From: an uncultured Candidatus Saccharibacteria bacterium
GTDB lineage: Bacteria; Patescibacteriota; Saccharimonadia; CAILAD01; GCA-016700035
Length of the DNA: 27,343 nucleotides
Assembly: GCA_937996675.1 (NCBI GenBank)
Contig: CALKUN010000122.1
Location: 1-27,343 of the forward strand
Direction of reading: 5' to 3'
Shown: positions 20,389 to 26,070 of the stretch, in pieces
Numbering within the stretch: position 1 is the stretch's first letter
Layout: every line of letters begins with the position of its first letter
Position numbers and translations under genes: made by a program
Notes under the pieces: generated by a model
What the model was told of the DNA's origin: nothing
Seen by the model: the letters and a program-made list of their open reading frames with translations, nothing else
The model's database searches: none

Positions 20389-21063
20389 CTAAAAGTCTGT
20401 AAGGTCGGGGCGGTTTTCGGCTGTCTTCTCGAGTGATGATCCGCGTCGCCATTCTTTGATCTTGGCATGGTTCCCGCCGAGGAGTTCTTCTGGCACGGTC
20501 ATGCCGCGAAATTCCTGCGGACGAGTATAGTGTGCGTGCTCGAGGAGACCTTGCGAGAAGCTCTCGTCTTCATGCGAGCGCTCGTCACCGAGTACGCCAG
20601 GGAGGAGTCGTACGACGCTATCAGCAATCATCATGGCCGGCAACTCACCGCCAGTCAGCACGAAGTCTCCCATCGATACTTCTTGGTCCACAAGGGTCAT
20701 AATGCGTTCGTCGAAGCCCTCATAGTGACCACAGATAATGATGAGGCCCTTCTCACGGGAGAGTTGCTTGGCGACTATCTGATTATATGTCTTGCCGCGC
20801 GGGGTCGTCAGGAGGACTTTGGCATCCGGGTTATCTTCTTTAGCCTTTTCGACAGCTGCAAAGATTGGCTCAGGCTTGAGGAGCATGCCAGCACCACCAC
20901 CATAAGGGGTGTCATCAACCTGTTGACGTGGGCCGATGCCAAACTCACGCAAGTTGATATAGCGAAACTCCACCGCGCCCACATCCATAGCCTTATGAAG
21001 CATGGAGTGATCGAGGATGTGTTCGAATATCCCAGGAAAGAGTGTGATGATATCTATCTTCAT
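20389..21063 (-). CDS. trmD: tRNA (guanine-N1-)-methyltransferase TrmD
   Basis: SPOUT-class enzyme that methylates G37 next to the anticodon of tRNAs reading CUN, CCN and CGG, preventing frameshifts. The protein of 224 residues starts MKIDIITLFPGIFE and contains PYGGGAGMLLKPEP, LLTTPRGKTYNQ, IIICGHYEGFDERI, SMGDFVLTGGELPAM, and the C-terminal EHAHYTRPQEFRGMTVPEELLGGNHAKIKEWR, including the trefoil-knot SAM site and the catalytic Asp region. The frame extends about 55 codons upstream, but the start at 21063 matches the family and follows a -10 box by 10 bases, so the leader is about 4 nt. There is no rimM or rplS neighbour as in the classical operon. Confidence 0.97.
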   Translation of the reverse strand: MKIDIITLFPGIFEHILDHSMLHKAMDVGAVEFRYINLREFGIGPRQQVDDTPYGGGAGMLLKPEPIFAAVEKAKEDNPDAKVLLTTPRGKTYNQIVAKQLSREKGLIIICGHYEGFDERIMTLVDQEVSMGDFVLTGGELPAMMIADSVVRLLPGVLGDERSHEDESFSQGLLEHAHYTRPQEFRGMTVPEELLGGNHAKIKEWRRGSSLEKTAENRPDLTDF

Positions 21064-21073
21064 ATTGTTGACT

Positions 21074-21079
21074 ATTATA
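21074..21079 (-). promoter_or_regulatory. Extended -10 box of trmD
   Basis: Minus strand TATAAT preceded by TATGG, ending 10 bases before the ATG at 21063; predicted leader about 4 nt. The surrounding 40 bases are very A/T-rich. Confidence 0.6.
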
Positions 21080-21263
21080 CCATAATATATTGATATATAC
21101 ACGGGTAGAAAACCGACCATCACCAAAAAGTACCGGCTCATCTTGTAGTGATACTGGGCAAGGCTTGGGAGGTTTCGTAAACCGGAGGCGTATACGGACA
21201 TACGGTGAGGATTTACGAGAGCTCTCAAACGCAGTCCAGTGCGCTACAAGTGAGCCGCGCCCT
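21080..21263. other. Stretch of unexplained sequence between trmD and its upstream terminator
   Basis: No gene or RNA is identified with confidence in this 180-base stretch. It has moderate G/C, stays open in more than one minus-strand frame, and shows small inverted repeats on the minus strand (GGTTT-A-CGAAACC type near 21175 and CGTAT/ATACG near 21195). The part next to the terminator on the minus strand (CTCACTTGTAGCGCACTGG) recalls the 5' half of a tRNA, but no matching acceptor strand or T arm follows. Confidence 0.35.
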
Positions 21264-21307
21264 AAATAAAAAACACTAGGTCCCACAGGGCCTAGTGTTT
21301 TTTATTT
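21264..21307. terminator. Strong bidirectional terminator downstream of the KH gene
   Basis: 17-bp perfect arms (21264-21280, 21291-21307) around a 10-nt loop that itself can pair (CCC/GGG), with A6/T6 tracts so that both strands end in a T-run. It separates the KH gene from trmD. Confidence 0.93.
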
Positions 21308-21392
21308 GCTGCAAATGATTTCTGTCTTACGACGTTGTATTTTTGTCTACAAGCTAACTATACCACAAGGATACAGCCGTGCAAGTACTTTT

Positions 21393-21857
21393 TTACAGGT
21401 CTGCGTCAGAAACTTCAGCGTCTTCGCTCGACTTGGCCTTTGGAGCTGGAGTATCATCATTTGCTTCGCTTGGCGCGAGATCTTCCTCGGTAGCACCAAA
21501 CTCATCTAGGCTGGCCTCCTGAGCTGGAGGATCGACGGTTTGCGCATCAGCTACGCGCTCCTGCTCAGTGGCGGCTGCGTCCTCTACGACGTCGCCTCCT
21601 TCACCGTCTCCACCGACATCGACAATCTTAAGATTGAGCCGCTCATCAGTCTTGGCCCCCACCACTCGCAAGAGCGTACGGATAGCCTTGGCGGTCGAGC
21701 CAGCCTTACCGATAATACGCCCCATATCCTCTTCATTTACGGTGAGTTCGAGCAATACGCCTCGATCATCAATACTTCGCTCTAGCTTCACATCATCTGG
21801 ATGATCAACGAGATTTTTTACGACGTACTCGATAAATTGCTGATCTAGTTCGGCCAT
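21393..21857 (-). CDS. khpA: KH-domain RNA-binding protein (KhpA family) with acidic tail
   Basis: A small RNA-binding protein, encoded next to rpsP as in many bacteria. Residues 1-76 form the type II KH domain typical of KhpA: MAELDQQFIEYVVKNLVDHP, then GVLLELTVNEEDMGRIIGKAGSTAKAIRTLLRVVG with the RNA-contacting GKAG loop (about residues 50-53). In Firmicutes KhpA pairs with KhpB/EloR in cell-wall and division control; whether this holds here is unknown. The remaining 75 residues are a disordered, highly acidic tail (Asp, Glu, Ala, Pro) absent from ordinary KhpA of about 76 residues. GAGGAGGAG lies 4 bases before the ATG. It has its own promoter, with a leader of about 48 nt. Confidence 0.9.
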   Translation of the reverse strand: MAELDQQFIEYVVKNLVDHPDDVKLERSIDDRGVLLELTVNEEDMGRIIGKAGSTAKAIRTLLRVVGAKTDERLNLKIVDVGGDGEGGDVVEDAAATEQERVADAQTVDPPAQEASLDEFGATEEDLAPSEANDDTPAPKAKSSEDAEVSDADL

Positions 21858-21911
21858 GGTACTCCTCCTCTAAGCGGGGTTTTAAGACATTGGGGAATCC
21901 GCTTTTGCTCT

Positions 21912-21939
21912 ATTTTACTGTGTTATGCAGTATATGCAA
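21912..21939 (-). promoter_or_regulatory. Promoter of the KH gene
   Basis: Minus strand TTGCAT (21934-21939), 16-bp spacer, TAAAAT (21912-21917). The predicted start is near 21905. Confidence 0.6.
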
Positions 21940-21940
21940 A

Positions 21941-21970
21941 ACAAAAGAGCGCCAGAGGGCGCTCTTTTGT
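21941..21970. terminator. Terminator between rpsP and the KH gene
   Basis: 13-bp arms ACAAAAGAGCGCC / GGCGCTCTTTTGT with loop AGAG; T-rich 3' side on both strands. It ends rpsP transcription just before the KH promoter. Confidence 0.9.
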
Positions 21971-21986
21971 GGCAAGAATGTGAGAA

Positions 21987-22505
21987 CTAAGCTTTTGGCT
22001 CGCCCTTGGCCTTCTCGAGTGTGACAGCTTCGGCACCATCAGCAGCAGCCTCTTGAGCATCATTGCTCGCTTCGGCCTTTACATCAGGGTCAGTTGCAGC
22101 TTCAACTGGAGCCTCCTCCTGAACGGGAGCAGCGTCTTCAGTGGGAGCTTCTGGAGCAGCAGCCTCATCGGCAGCGACTTCAGCTTCTGCCTCAGCAGCA
22201 GCTTCTTCTGGAGTCTCCTCTACGGGATTCTTCGATGGGCTTGTCTTCTGAGCAATCTTGGCCCACTTTGGCAGCTCCATGCCTTCTCGCACCATCAGCT
22301 TGAGAACAGTATTTGATGGCTGAGCACCCTGAGAAACACGCTTGGCAATTCCCTCTTTATCAAGAGCGAGGTCCTTGGTGTGTGGGTTGTAGCGGCCGAG
22401 TATCTCGATGAACTTACCGGTAGCAGCATTGCTCTTTTCAGCAGCCACGACTCGGTATGTCGGATATTTTTTGCGCCCTACGCGGGCAAGTCGGATAACG
22501 AGCAT
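21987..22505 (-). CDS. rpsP: Small ribosomal subunit protein bS16 with long acidic extension
   Basis: Ribosomal protein S16, a primary 16S rRNA binder in 30S assembly. Residues 1-82 are the normal protein: MLVIRLARVGRKKYPTYRVVAAE, then GKFIEILGRYNPHTK, then the C-terminal helix region SNTVLKLMVREGMELPKWAK. After a short linker, about 80 residues of Ala/Glu-rich acidic sequence follow (EEAAAEAEAEVAADEAAAPE and similar) before a slightly basic end (EKAKGEPKA). Ordinary S16 is 80-90 residues, so the tail doubles the protein. Only a distant AAGGA (13 bases) precedes the ATG. It lies between smc and the KH gene with terminators on both sides, so it is transcribed separately. Confidence 0.95.
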   Translation of the reverse strand: MLVIRLARVGRKKYPTYRVVAAEKSNAATGKFIEILGRYNPHTKDLALDKEGIAKRVSQGAQPSNTVLKLMVREGMELPKWAKIAQKTSPSKNPVEETPEEAAAEAEAEVAADEAAAPEAPTEDAAPVQEEAPVEAATDPDVKAEASNDAQEAAADGAEAVTLEKAKGEPKA

Positions 22506-22542
22506 AAAAGTATGTGATTCCTTACAGTTGTTAGAGAGTTAT

Positions 22543-22565
22543 AAAAAACTGACTAGAGAAGTCAG
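22543..22565 (-). terminator. Hairpin plus T6 between smc and rpsP (terminator or attenuator)
   Basis: Minus strand CTGACT (22560-22565), loop TCTCT, AGTCAG (22549-22554), then TTTTTT (22543-22548). It can end the smc transcript, but it also lies about 5 bases downstream of the predicted start of the promoter at 22577-22606, so rpsP transcripts from that promoter must read through it. Confidence 0.8.
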
Positions 22566-22576
22566 GTAGACTCCCT

Positions 22577-22606
22577 ATTCTAGCTACATATGACCCATTT
22601 TGTCAA
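22577..22606 (-). promoter_or_regulatory. Promoter upstream of rpsP
   Basis: Minus strand TTGACA (22601-22606, consensus), 18-bp spacer, TAGAAT (22577-22582). The predicted start near 22570 gives a leader of about 65 nt that begins with the terminator-like hairpin. Confidence 0.6.
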
Positions 22607-22630
22607 TCAGGAGCTCCAGATATGAGGAAT

Positions 22631-25102
22631 CTAGCTTACAAGAGCTTCTGCTTCACGCAAATCCACCGCTATGACAGCCGAGCTCATTTTGGCGCTTGAG
22701 GTGATGCCAAACAGCTCATCAGCCTGAACCATCGTCTCGTGATTGTGGGTGATCACGAGGAGTTGGGAGTGTTTACCGAGGAGCCGCAAGACATTTGTGA
22801 AAGCAGTCGAGTTGGCGTCATCGAGAGCTGCGTCCACCTCATCGAGCACAATGAATGGGCTCGGGTTTACCTCAAGAATAGCAGCCAGCAAGGCTATCGC
22901 TGCCATGGCCTTCTCTCCACCAGACAAGGAGGCCAGGAGCTCCACACGCTTGCCAGGTGGCTTTGCAGTAATCTCAATGCCATACGTACCGTCTGCGGCC
23001 GGAATGAGCTTCAGGGCGGCTGTACCGCCGCCAAACAGACGCGAGAAATGTGCACCGAAGCCAGCGTTAATCTTGGCAAAGTTTGACTCAAAGTCTTTCT
23101 TGATGCGCCGCTCCAGCTCAGATAGTACTTCCTCCAGGTCTGTCGCAGCTCGTTCGAGATCAAGTGACTGAGAACGCAGATACGCGACTTTGTCGGTCAC
23201 TTCTTTGTGGGCTTCAATAATTGACGTATCCAGCTCGCCGAGTACATTGAGTTCTGCTTCTAACTGGTTGAGATCATCGCGTGTCACGCGATCTATGAGA
23301 GCCGGCTTGGCTTCGAGAGAGAGCTTCCAGGTTTTGGCTTGCTGCTTGAGGTCGGATAGCTCAGTCTTGAGACTCTCTTGGTCAGCCTTTACGCCCTCCG
23401 ATCGAGATTCAGCCAGAGCAACTTGGTTGCGGGCTTGCTCAATCTTGTGCGCCAACTCGACCTGAATAGCAGTAGCTTGATCCGATGTAAAGGTCGCCAA
23501 GACTTCGCGCTGCGTACGACTTTCCCGGTCTAGAGCTTCACGCTGTTTAAGCAGCGAGTCGAGATCAACTCGCTGTTGGCTCACCTCTTGGGCTGATGGG
23601 AGTTTATCTTCCATCGTGTCCAATCGAGCAGTTTGTTGGTCAAGATCTTTTTCGAGCGCGTTGATGTCCAATTCAATTGATCGCATCTTAATAATCTCAA
23701 TGGTCTGCTTCTCAACAATATCCTCTCGGCGGCCAAGTTCACGGGCGATCTTCTGCTGAAGTTTGGCGATCGCACTTGGTAGACTCGTCATATCCTCTTC
23801 ATGGGCGAGCTTTACCATCCGGATGAGCTTGTGCACAACGATTCGGATATCCTTGTTGTCGATTCGTTTCTTACCTTGGAGATGATCGCTGAGTAGGCGC
23901 GCAAGGCCAAGCGCCTGGATAAGATGCTCATCGCGTTGGTTTGCATTCAACTGGTGACGATACTTGGTGAGTTCACTATTGAGTACATCAATTTTGGTAT
24001 TGCAGTCAGCAATTTTTACTTCAAGCTTGGTATTTTTTGCAGTAAGTTCGGCTAGGTGGGCCCGGAGCTGCTTGAGTCGCGATTCGGTTTGAGCAATCAC
24101 CTTGCGGACATTCTTTGGGCCTTCGCTCGCGGCTGCCTGCTCGACATCAAAGTCCCGCTGGGCCTGCGCATTGGCGATTTTCTCGGCAAGCTCAGTCCGT
24201 TGGGCATCAAGCTCTTCTAGCTTATGAATTGCAGTGGCTTGCTTACGCCGAGCTGCATCTCCCGAGGCAACTTCCTGTTGAGCCGACTGCTCAAGTGACT
24301 TAAGCGAGGCCTTGAGCTCAACCAATTGCGCCTTGATTGCTTTCTCATCTCGTTTGAGGCTGGACTCAACTTCAATCAATCGTTGATTCTCCTGAATCAG
24401 CCAAGCTTGGCGGAGCTTCTCGAGCTGCTCAGCGACAGTGCGCAGTCGGTTCAACTGCTCCACTTGTCGCCCCATAGCAGCCTCCTCAGGCGCCAGCACA
24501 GCCACTTCCCGTTCAAGCATCAACGACTGTTCGCGAGCCGCCTGAAGCTTGCGAAGGGTATTGCTGCGCTCGATCTCAAAGGCGCGGATTCCGCTGGCCT
24601 CCTCAAAGAGCAGCTTGCGCTCCGATGGACTCGCAATGAGCAGTGTATCAATCATGCCCTGACCAATGACCGCATAGCTCGATGCCCCAAACCCAACTTG
24701 AGCCAGGATCTTCTGCAAATCCTTCACTCGGACAGGTTTGCCGGCCAAGCGATATTCCGACTCACCCGACCGATACAACCGACGACTGATGACGAGCTCA
24801 CTAAAGTCGAGCTTTTTCTTGGCCTTCGGATTCGAACCATCTTGTTCCAAAGTCATGATGACTTCGGCCATGCTCGACTGAGCCTTGCCAGAATCACTGC
24901 CCGAGTAGATCAGATCTTCCGTCTTCCCAAGTCGCAAACTGCGTACATTTTGTTCGCCCATTACCCAGCGGATTGCTTCAGCAACATTACTCTTACCTGA
25001 CCCATTTGGCCCCACAATCGCCGAGATACCCGGCCGAAAGTCGAGCTTCACACGCGAACCAAACGACTTAAAGCCGGCTATCTCTAATCGCCGTAAGTAC
25101 AC
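22631..25102 (-). CDS. smc: Short chromosome-segregation ATPase SMC without a recognisable hinge
   Basis: SMC-type ATPase that compacts and helps separate chromosomes. N-terminal head: MYLRRLEIAGFKSFGSRV, Walker A GPNGSGKS (31-38), and the GQGMIDTLL / FEEASGI region (about 146-175). Coiled coil runs to about residue 385. C-terminal head: LSGGEK signature (726-731), Walker B FIVLDEVD (750-757), D-loop AALDD and the switch TH in ITHNHE. At 823 residues it is about 350 shorter than typical bacterial SMC (around 1,150-1,200). The middle (about 385-450, GLARLLSDHLQGKKRIDNKD...) is too short for the normal hinge of about 150 residues, lacks its glycine-rich dimer motif, and has no CxxC zinc hook. 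The GTG start at 25102 has AAGGGTGAG upstream. Confidence 0.92.
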   Translation of the reverse strand: MYLRRLEIAGFKSFGSRVKLDFRPGISAIVGPNGSGKSNVAEAIRWVMGEQNVRSLRLGKTEDLIYSGSDSGKAQSSMAEVIMTLEQDGSNPKAKKKLDFSELVISRRLYRSGESEYRLAGKPVRVKDLQKILAQVGFGASSYAVIGQGMIDTLLIASPSERKLLFEEASGIRAFEIERSNTLRKLQAAREQSLMLEREVAVLAPEEAAMGRQVEQLNRLRTVAEQLEKLRQAWLIQENQRLIEVESSLKRDEKAIKAQLVELKASLKSLEQSAQQEVASGDAARRKQATAIHKLEELDAQRTELAEKIANAQAQRDFDVEQAAASEGPKNVRKVIAQTESRLKQLRAHLAELTAKNTKLEVKIADCNTKIDVLNSELTKYRHQLNANQRDEHLIQALGLARLLSDHLQGKKRIDNKDIRIVVHKLIRMVKLAHEEDMTSLPSAIAKLQQKIARELGRREDIVEKQTIEIIKMRSIELDINALEKDLDQQTARLDTMEDKLPSAQEVSQQRVDLDSLLKQREALDRESRTQREVLATFTSDQATAIQVELAHKIEQARNQVALAESRSEGVKADQESLKTELSDLKQQAKTWKLSLEAKPALIDRVTRDDLNQLEAELNVLGELDTSIIEAHKEVTDKVAYLRSQSLDLERAATDLEEVLSELERRIKKDFESNFAKINAGFGAHFSRLFGGGTAALKLIPAADGTYGIEITAKPPGKRVELLASLSGGEKAMAAIALLAAILEVNPSPFIVLDEVDAALDDANSTAFTNVLRLLGKHSQLLVITHNHETMVQADELFGITSSAKMSSAVIAVDLREAEALVS

Positions 25103-25132
25103 TAAAACTCACCCTTCGTATTCATTAGCTCT

Positions 25133-25138
25133 ATTGTA
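25133..25138 (-). promoter_or_regulatory. -10 box of smc
   Basis: Minus strand TACAAT. The predicted start near 25126 gives a 24-nt leader carrying AAGGGTGAG. The -35 position falls in the inverted TTATCCA elements just upstream. Confidence 0.5.
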
Positions 25139-25148
25139 TCGAAAAAAC

Positions 25149-25188
25149 TTGTGGATAAGGAGGCTATGAGACTCCAAACTTATCCATG
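25149..25188. promoter_or_regulatory. Pair of inverted DnaA-box-like elements upstream of smc
   Basis: TGTGGATAA (25150-25158) is the exact reverse complement of the consensus DnaA box TTATCCACA. TTATCCATG (25180-25188) matches 7 of 9 positions in the opposite orientation. They border a partial hairpin (GGAG/CTCC inside). On the minus strand the same structure is followed 4 bases later by T6, so a terminator of an antisense or upstream transcript is an alternative reading. Confidence 0.45.
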
Positions 25189-25204
25189 TTCGTACTACGT
25201 ACGG

Positions 25205-25222
25205 TATAGTGAGAGCTATAAT
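25205..25222 (+). promoter_or_regulatory. -10 candidates of the coiled-coil gene
   Basis: Two overlapping options: TATAGT (25205-25210), giving a leader with AGGGGG before the ATG at 25236, or TATAAT (25217-25222), which ends 7 bases before an ATG at 25230 and would give a leaderless mRNA. No clear -35 for either. Confidence 0.5.
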
Positions 25223-25235
25223 TAGGGGGATGACT

Positions 25236-25655
25236 ATGACACTCACACAAGATGACCTTAGGCAGATCAGCACACTCGTCACAGACGTAATCGAGACGAG
25301 TGTTAATCCGCGTTTTGACGAAATCATGGTAGCTATGCAAGCCTACTCGACTGTAGTGGAAACACAGCTAAATGAGATTCGAGCTGACATAGCTGAGCTA
25401 AAGGCAGATGTAGCTGAGCTGAAGATAGAGGTCCTCAACCTTCGCGAAGATGTGGCCATGTTCCAGCAGCGCATGTCAGCTGTTGAGCATGAGCTCTTCG
25501 TTCTCTCCACCCACCTCAAGGCAGTTGATCGTCGCGACCATGAAGATACGACCGCTACTATGCAGGATGTATTTGAGCTCAAGAAACGAATCGGAGCTCT
25601 GGAAAAGGAACAAGGCCGGCTGAAGTCTGAGCTTGCGGCACTCTACAAGTCATAA
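25236..25655 (+). CDS. Coiled-coil protein of unknown function (139 aa)
   Basis: A soluble, strongly helical protein with a long coiled coil. Heptads are regular from about residue 45 to 85, including the near-repeat IAELKADVAELKIEVLNLRED, and again in the last 30 residues (FELKKRIGALEKEQGRLKSELAALYK). The N-terminal 35 residues (LTQDDLRQISTLVTDVIETSV) look like a separate helical cap. It probably oligomerises; nothing indicates DNA binding or enzymatic activity. The start at 25236 uses AGGGGG 6 bases upstream; 25230 is the alternative. It is divergent from smc and shares its upstream region, so a role with SMC is conceivable but unsupported. Similar small coiled-coil proteins are common in small-genome bacteria. 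Confidence 0.75.
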   Translation: MTLTQDDLRQISTLVTDVIETSVNPRFDEIMVAMQAYSTVVETQLNEIRADIAELKADVAELKIEVLNLREDVAMFQQRMSAVEHELFVLSTHLKAVDRRDHEDTTATMQDVFELKKRIGALEKEQGRLKSELAALYKS

Positions 25656-25669
25656 CTGGTAAGTACTAC

Positions 25670-25698
25670 TTGCAATATTAGCTATTTTATGTTATAAT
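25670..25698 (+). promoter_or_regulatory. Strong promoter of the 65-aa gene
   Basis: TTGCAA (25670-25675), 17-bp spacer ending TATGT, perfect TATAAT (25693-25698). The predicted start near 25705 gives a 51-nt leader with the hairpin CACTCA / TGAGTG (25707-25723). Confidence 0.8.
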
Positions 25699-25738
25699 GT
25701 AGCTACCACTCAACCTCTGAGTGATTCCAGATCATACC

Positions 25739-25751
25739 CTCCTGAAAGGAG
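25739..25751 (+). promoter_or_regulatory. Hairpin that pairs the Shine-Dalgarno site of the 65-aa gene
   Basis: CTCCT (25739-25743), GAA, AGGAG (25747-25751). The AGGAG is the ribosome site 4 bases before the ATG, so folding would hide it. The stem is short, so it would give only modest control. Confidence 0.45.
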
Positions 25752-25755
25752 CGCT

Positions 25756-25953
25756 ATGCACAAGAGGCACTTCTACAAGGATCCCCAGAGTGGGTGGACC
25801 CTGGCAGTGACCACTGGTCCTGCTTACTCCTCCACCACTCACTACCACCTTCTCAGCCGCCTCCCCATCACCATCCTCCTCAACCTCGCCTTCGCGGCAG
25901 TGGCCGGATCAATGGCCTGGATCTTCTGGGCGTACTTCGTTCCGAACATCTAG
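25756..25953 (+). CDS. Small single-span membrane protein (65 aa)
   Basis: Not recognised. AAGGAG lies 4 bases before the ATG, and strong promoter and terminator signals surround the gene, so it is probably well expressed. The N-terminal 35 residues are polar with several His and Tyr (MHKRHFYKDPQSGWTLAVTT, then THYHLLSR). The rest is one long hydrophobic helix (about 37-60, LPITILLNLAFAAVAGSMAWIF) ending in WAYFVPNI. Topology is likely N-in with the helix spanning once. The third codon positions are mostly C or G, unlike the A/T-rich flanks. Confidence 0.72.
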   Translation: MHKRHFYKDPQSGWTLAVTTGPAYSSTTHYHLLSRLPITILLNLAFAAVAGSMAWIFWAYFVPNI

Positions 25954-25991
25954 GGTGCTCAACAGCTGAGACCTGCTTGCCGATCTGGAGA

Positions 25992-26025
25992 CCCCGCCGT
26001 TCATACGGCGGGGTTTTTCTTTTTT
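25992..26025 (+). terminator. Intrinsic terminator of the 65-aa gene
   Basis: Perfect 9-bp arms CCCCGCCGT / ACGGCGGGG with loop TCAT (25992-26013), then TTTTTCTTTTTT. Confidence 0.95.
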
Positions 26026-26058
26026 ACAACTATATGTAGTACTAACAGATTGGTATGC

Positions 26059-26064
26059 TAGCAT
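26059..26064 (+). promoter_or_regulatory. -10 box giving a leaderless mRNA (339-aa gene)
   Basis: TAGCAT preceded by TATGC, ending exactly 6 bases before the ATG at 26071. No Shine-Dalgarno site. Confidence 0.5.
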
Positions 26065-26070
26065 TGTAAT

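Noticed and set aside
20389..21228. A longer TrmD starting at 21228
   Set aside because: The extra 55 residues do not belong to the family and cross the -10 box at 21074-21079; the family start MKIDIITLFP is at 21063.
21175..21262. A tRNA gene on the minus strand beginning GGGCGCGGCTCACTTGTAGC
   Set aside because: The D-arm-like start is present, but no anticodon stem of 5 pairs, no TTCRA T loop and no complementary acceptor strand follow.
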